Source: Tetranychus cinnabarinus (taxonomy: Eukaryota > Arthropoda > Arachnida > Trombidiformes > Tetranychidae). Taken from it: DNA of 64,000 bases. A program made the position numbers and the translations under genes. Position 1 is the stretch's first letter. Each line of letters begins with the position of its first letter. The notes below the pieces were generated by a model. That model was not told the DNA's origin. It worked only from the letters and a program-made list of their open reading frames with translations, and searched no databases. This document shows positions 57,702 through 64,000 of the stretch, piece by piece. Location of the stretch: positions 682,001-746,000 of the forward strand of contig WHVY01000008.1 of NCBI GenBank assembly GCA_022266195.1, given 5' to 3'.

Positions 57702-60700
57702 GTAAGGATGAAAAATAATTTTTACCTTTATTACAGTTTCATGAATATAACTAGACAAAAAGGAGTAAAAGCTACACATTTGTTGATGTAAATGCTTGTA
57801 TAAATGTTATGTATAAGTAAACGAGAAAAAATATATGACAAAAAAGAGGGTAAAAAGGATGTTAGAGGAAAGTTAAAGAGGATATTTGAAAAACCTATTT
57901 AAGTTGCAAAAGTTGCCAAAATCATGAATCCATGAAATGGGGGTGGCTTGGAGGAGATGGGGTTGAAGGTAATAATAAATAACGAAACTGTGAGTTTATT
58001 TATATTTGCAAACAAATGCCTGGTAAAACAAGAAAACCCTTGAAGCATTTTAGTTTTAATTTCATTCTGATTCATCATTTGATCATTTTGGTAAAAAGTG
58101 AGTCAATCATGGTAATCTTTTTCTTTGAATAATTTTCAAATGTAAGATTTGTAAGGGTTCAAATGAATTGCTACATGAAAGATGTAACACAAAAAAAAGT
58201 AGGAAGAAAAAAATGATGAAAGCAAGATTGAAAGTTCTGATCTGAATGAGTTGAATAATATGAAGTTGAAAAAGATAACCAAATCTTACAGAAAAGCATA
58301 ACAAGACTTTTATGCAATTTTTACTCTTTTTTTTATTTAAACGATTCGATATTTTCTTGAACTTTCACTTTTTCCTCAATTTCTGCCATTTCTTTATCCA
58401 AGAAACATGTTTTTTCAGAATTGATAACATTTTTTGTTATCTCTATTTTCAAATGTTGCGATATAATTTTATACTTAATCATTTTAAGTATGAAAAGAAT
58501 CATCTAAACACTTATGTCAATTTGTTTTTACACATATTAACAATCAACTGATCATAACCGTTAATATTGATTTAAAGTGTCAAGGAACCAACTCAAGATA
58601 AACTTGATTCTCAGCCATTTTTACTTCCCATTGTATCACAATCTCAAATCTATTAGTTGAAAATGAAACACTAAAAAATGGTCAACTTGACAATTCAACT
58701 TGTTCAGATAACTCAACAATACTCATGTTATAATGACAATTTTGGTGATAATATTGATATTTACATTGAATATAAAATAATTGTTAAAACCATTGAAATG
58801 GCCATTTGAAAAGGTTGAAACTTTACATTTGAAAGATGCTTATATAATTGAAATATTGATGAAATGTAATCAACCTTTTCTTGCGCTTTATTTGATTGTT
58901 CAATCTCATGATAAAACTGATTTTCAACAGATTCATCTTACTGTAACCATTTGCAAGGCAAATATTTTTCAACTCGACGATTCCCATGTAATACTTTCAT
59001 GTGTGTTGAACGTTTTGCATGAAAGAACCCGAATCTTTAAAGATGTTTTTCCAGATAAACATTTTTACGTCACTCTTGAGATGTTCATTTTGTAATAAAA
59101 ATGAATTGAAATGTCGACTATTAAATTACATATCAACGATTGATGGCAACATTAAAATTTAAGCAAACTTATTCAATTTTAATGGACAAGTAAATGCATA
59201 AACACAATGAAATTATCAACTATATTTTTCAGTTGATATTTGAAGCATTTACAGATTTAGCTTACGCGATTATCGACATTCAAATCCAGATGGTTAATCA
59301 ATTAACTTGAAATTATTAAGTTAACATACTTACATATCTCTAACTAATTCAGCTACTTTATTAATGCTTTAGTTGGCAAAAAAAGTGTAAATCATAAATC
59401 CAAACATTGATGTTATTACAGTTGTTAATATTGTTACAAACCTTTAGTTTACCATTCAGCTTACGTGATAATCTTATTGAAGCGTTATTTAACCATTTAC
59501 TTGGATTCATCCTCCTTCCTCATCATCGTCATCACCATCCATTTTTGCATATAAACTAACTGATACTTATTACCTGATGTACCTTTCAATACTTTTAAAT
59601 ATTACTTCATTTTCAACTTGTAAAATCTTCTTTTTTTGTATATCTCTTGAAAACTTATTTTTTGCTTCTTCTTCTCATTGAAAAGATATACTTATACAGA
59701 TTCATGGTGTGTATACCTTGAAGAGTCATCAATCTTTTCTTTTACCATGTTATTCTATCACAAGTTTCATTTCTACCTCAGAATTCGCTTTTTTCCCAAA
59801 TCAATCGATGAATCTTAACACCTTATTTAAACACTTTTTCCTACAAAATTTCATTTCAATCTTCTTGTTATTTTCTTATCCTCTCAACTCTCACTTCAGT
59901 ATATGTCATGGTGAGATTCATATATATATATAAGATATAAAAACATTCTAATCAGATTCCTTTGAGAAAACGACAAGTGAAAACAAGGTAAAGATAAAAA
60001 AGTTCAACTCAAAATAGAACCCAGATAAAGATAAAGACTCTACTCTAGCTTTATGGAAGTCCATCATGTAATAAAGAAATGAAAAATGAGATTGTATAAC
60101 CATCAGAGTTTCATTTTTGTAATACTTTCATCTAAAAGCAAACCAGATAATTTACAATATCAGGGAAACTGAAAATAACGAGTAAATATCCGTTTTCTGG
60201 TCTTTGACTTCACCCAATTTTACTGTTTAAAGTTTATCGATATCTTTGGTTTGTTTTTACCAATTTTGTACTTTCACTTTTCCCTCAAACCTGATCCAAG
60301 CATGTAAAAGGTGATTTAAGCTCAAATCAATTGAAATCACTGAAAATGGATTTATTTCTGAAACCTTACCCAAAGCTTAACGGTTGTAAAAGAGAGCATC
60401 AAATATTGATCAGAAGTTCATTAAAAATTTATTGACACTGTTTTGGGTTTTGGTTATCTCATTGTTTAATTATTTTCTTGTAACTAAATGTGAGAAAATT
60501 GATTCAGATTTCAACAAATACCCAAAATTGAAAGAAACTCACAAGCTTTTCATTTCAAATATTGATTCCAAAGTACATTTTGTGGTTGTTTGCTTTTACT
60601 TTGTGGTCAACATTTTCTGCTCATCTCAACTCAGGTTAACACAAAAAATTCATTATCATTTTTCCCTTATTGCTAATTTTAACCTTAACTTTACGAGTGA

Positions 60701-63700
60701 TTTTACCTTATCGTAATTACTTAACCCAAGATATTCATAACCTGTGCATCCTGAGCATCCTGATCGTTAAGATTGATAGTAAATTATAATTTATTTTTTT
60801 GCCACAATTAATTTATACATTTTCATCTAAATCAATTCATAGGCTGCAAATTATCAAACTTAAGAGCCCTTAAAGTGTCATTAAAAATGATATTACAAGC
60901 AATCTAAATGCATAATAATGCTAATAATTATAATACAAAATGAAAATACAATTTTGCTCCTGCTGAATTGAATGATGAAAAACAACACGAAAAGAGGAAA
61001 ATGTCGAAAGTTAAATAACAAAATTGAAATGAATCTTGAACAATGAAAAATGTAAATTGATATCAATTACAAATGACAAAAAGCATGAAAAAAAATCAAT
61101 CGACAAACAAGAGAATCTGATTATTCTGTGTTTGCTTTTACTTTCTTAATTCAAGTTAACTGAACAAAACTGAACAAGAATTACATGATAAAATTTGACT
61201 ATTGCATAGAAATGCATTTATTCATTTTACTTGTACACTGACATTGCTATTGAATAAAATGATAGTTCAAGTACAATCTTGTATAATCTTGTGGCTCTGA
61301 CATTGATTCACATATTTATGGTGAACAATTTTGCCTCCTCAAGATTCATCCATTTGAATGACTTTTCCTTAAACCGAAGACAGTAATAGTAACAAATGAT
61401 AAACAATAACATGAACAAAAATTGTTAACCTTGGCCCAGGAACTGGCCTTGATTCATGTAACGAGCATCCATTTTTTACGATGAAAATGATGAAGAGAAA
61501 ATTGATGATCATCTTAATAATGATTATCGTCATCGTAATCATTCTGAATAAGCTCAATGAAGCAATCAGAAATGAATTTTACTCTGGATCATCAGGAAAA
61601 AATGTTTCACTCTTTCCCTCTCATCTTCACTACTTGATCATGTTATTGTATTGCCTACTGCGATCGATATGGTGAGACACTTGTAACAGTGTGACTATTG
61701 ATTATCATTAGTTGTTACGGCTATTCGTTGATTTAAAGGTCACCCTACTTCCTCATCCTCATCTTTATCCTTGTTTTCCTCTTCTAATCTATTCTCCTTC
61801 ATCTTCCTTTTCATCCCCATTCATCGTTCTCTTCCTTCTGTTACCTCTTTTTGTTCAAATCCTCTAATCGTTACATTCCTAAATTGAAGTAAAGTTGCTA
61901 GATGAAAGTCAGTAATCCATAAAATGTAAACTCACAATTAATGAGCATCTTCAAATTGTACTTTAATCAAAATGCCATAAATTGGATTGTAATCAATTCC
62001 CTTTTTACCAGTATTTACTTGATAAAACTCTCATTAGTAGCCATGAAAATTATTGTCATCCACTATCAAGAAAAGTTTTGCTGATTTTTCAATTCCATAT
62101 TCAATCTTGTTTAACATTTTTCAACCATTTTGTCTCGCCATTTTATTGACATTTTATGTTCAAATCACTTTGTCAGTAATCAAATTTTCATATCACATAA
62201 TTTGATGAACAGGGACAATTTTTCAGCAACAGCTTCTGTAAATTATAAAATTTCAATCGATAAGAATCAAAGTCAAGTTTCAGGCTAACCTTTTCTGTTA
62301 ACCAGTTTGATGCGTTTTTAGTGTCCAATTTGTTTCATCGCAACTTCATTGAGTGCCATCTGCAGTTAAACCCAACAACACACTATCAGTGACGATATGA
62401 TGGATACGATTAAAATCAATGAAAACCACGATTGTCTGGCCTAATTCTCGAATAAAATCAGGCTAATTATCCAAAGTAAACAGATAAATCGATGGCTTAA
62501 ATGTGAATTCATTTTTGTTGCCATTAAATGCAGGGTAACATTGTCTTTTAAAAACAAAAACTATCGGAAATGGGAAAAACTGTAAAAATGAATTCACTTT
62601 AAGAATTGCGTTTCTTATAAAGAGCTTCATGCTATTTAGATTGTATTTTGAATAGTTGTGACTGTAAGCTCGCTATCAACGAGTTGAACGTTATTACTCT
62701 TCATTACATATTTTATTTCATTTCCCTCATCTAATCAAATCTAACATTAATACTTCATTTGTGATCCACATGAACTATCTGTGAAACAAATCTATGGATT
62801 ACTAACTACCTATTGATTTTATGAGCCCATGAACCGGTTTATCACAACTGATGCCAGAATCGATAACATTCCAGAGTTGAACTTGTAAATATTGCAGTTT
62901 TTATAGCAACTTTTTTTCCCTCATTTTAGTTAGTATAACTGCCATCTGCAGTTGAAATCAATAACATTAATGTGATCATGACATGAAAAATTATAACCCG
63001 ACTGCTGATTATGACCAGAAATTAAAATTAATCATCTTGAATAAACGGATAATATTATGTAAAAAATAAGAGGCAATTTTTCAAGAAAGCAAAATAAAAC
63101 TTGAAACGCTTATTTGGCTCGTGAAACTTCAGTTTACTTGAAAACTGTAAATTCATATTCCATGAAAATTTTGCCTTTAATATTCTGAGTTGATTCTTTA
63201 AGGTATTGTGTTTGGGGTTGTTGTGGCATCTTGAGGCCCATTTCCTAAATGGTGAAAAGCCCTTTGGACCAACCGAGTTGGGACAATTCACTGTGTTGAG
63301 ATACCAGTGACTCCTATCTAGTTGGACTAGTTAGGTTTGCAAAATGCAGTTAATCGTCGCACGCCTCATTCACATTTTGTTTTGCTTTGACTCGAAGTTT
63401 CAGTTTTATCTCATTCTTATCTTCACTAACATCAACTACTGTTTCAAGCAAATCTTGTGGTGCTAACAATGATAACTTTTGCCAAAAATTTGATTGTGAT
63501 GTCTGTCAAGATAATATTCAAATTAAACCATTCTTAATGAAAATATTGTCACTTTTATCTTTGATTATGATTTGATGTTTGGACCGAACTATGATTGTCT
63601 TGAATTGTGAGTTATTGCTTGAGCATTATATCAGTAATTTCTTAATTATTTCATAGGAACAAGCTGAATTGGTTCATTGACTGCTTACCGAATGATAGCA

Positions 63701-64000
63701 ATAATTTAATGAAATTCATTTAGAAAATTTTGAATTGAAAAAATCATGAAAATTGCTGAATGCAACTGCCATCTGTGATGAACACCTTTCTCCATTTGAT
63801 CACACATTTGATTAGGGCCATAAAATTGATTAAAAAGATAACCCTTTTGACCACAATATTAGCCGCTCAATTGCTTTAAATATCTCAAGTTACGGACAAA
63901 ACGTTAGTAAAAATTACAGCCAATATTTTGAAGATTATAAAGTAACTAGACTGTCAATACAAATGAAATAAAATGTAAAATCATGTAGAAACTGGAAAAA
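57702..64000 (+). other. Long first internal intron of the adenylyl cyclase gene
   Basis: Starts with a GTAAGG donor at 57702 and reaches the window end with no exon that continues the cyclase (expected: remaining helices, then C2). At least 6.3 kb, far longer than the other introns here. Frames of 60-104 codons inside (58781-59095, 60432-60716, 63387-63575 and others) start with non-ATG codons or lack domain signals. A nested unrelated gene cannot be excluded. Confidence 0.6.

Noticed and set aside
60432..60716. 94-codon frame with a signal-peptide-like start
   Set aside because: The start codon is TTG; there is no ATG near the start, no domain and it sits within the cyclase intron.
1..64000. 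CRISPR arrays, bacterial operons, riboswitches, tRNA or rRNA genes
   Set aside because: Spliced animal genes throughout; no spaced direct repeats and no tRNA- or rRNA-like segments were recognised by eye. A tRNA or covariance scan was not possible.

Overview
The window is nuclear DNA of a small-genome, AT-rich arthropod, most likely an acariform mite and plausibly a spider mite (Tetranychidae). The evidence is animal gene families, short GT-AG introns (about 60-115 bp, some up to about 650 bp), a tandem P450 expansion, and many TIR elements. The species is an inference from composition and gene content. No tRNA, rRNA or CRISPR was seen.

Layout. 1-1856 (+): 3' part of Enhancer of polycomb. 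2755-3331 (-): ribosomal protein L34. 5710-9288 and 15337-18902 (+): two copies of a domeless-like type I cytokine receptor. Between them lies an inverted repeat with arms of about 2.1-2.5 kb around a 290-bp centre at 11573-11862. 21620-23558: an apparently complete FLYWCH/MULE DNA transposon with TIRs and an 8-bp target duplication. 25889-27385 (+): a CRAL-TRIO (MOSPD2-type) protein.

28.8-52.2 kb: a tandem array of six P450 copies (five intact at 505 codons, one broken), all on +. They are interleaved with minus-strand copies of an intronless SAC3-domain gene: two intact, one with a premature stop, one internal fragment, and several 3' remnants. P450s 1, 4 and 6 form one sequence lineage (A) and 2, 3 and 5 another (B). 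Each A copy is followed by a SAC3 copy and each B copy by a 3' remnant, which suggests duplication of larger multi-gene units. P450-1 and P450-6 share a 561-bp identical stretch that includes a whole intron, so gene conversion is active.

53095-54371 (-): signal peptide peptidase. 55713-57701 (+): first two coding exons of a Rutabaga/AC1-type adenylyl cyclase that runs past the window; 57702-64000 looks like its long intron.

The spaces between genes hold at least seven short inverted-repeat elements. Two have TA target duplications confirmed by empty sites in neighbouring paralogous repeats inside this window. The main themes are recent duplication, conversion and hairpin DNA, most clearly the domeless palindrome and the P450/SAC3 array.
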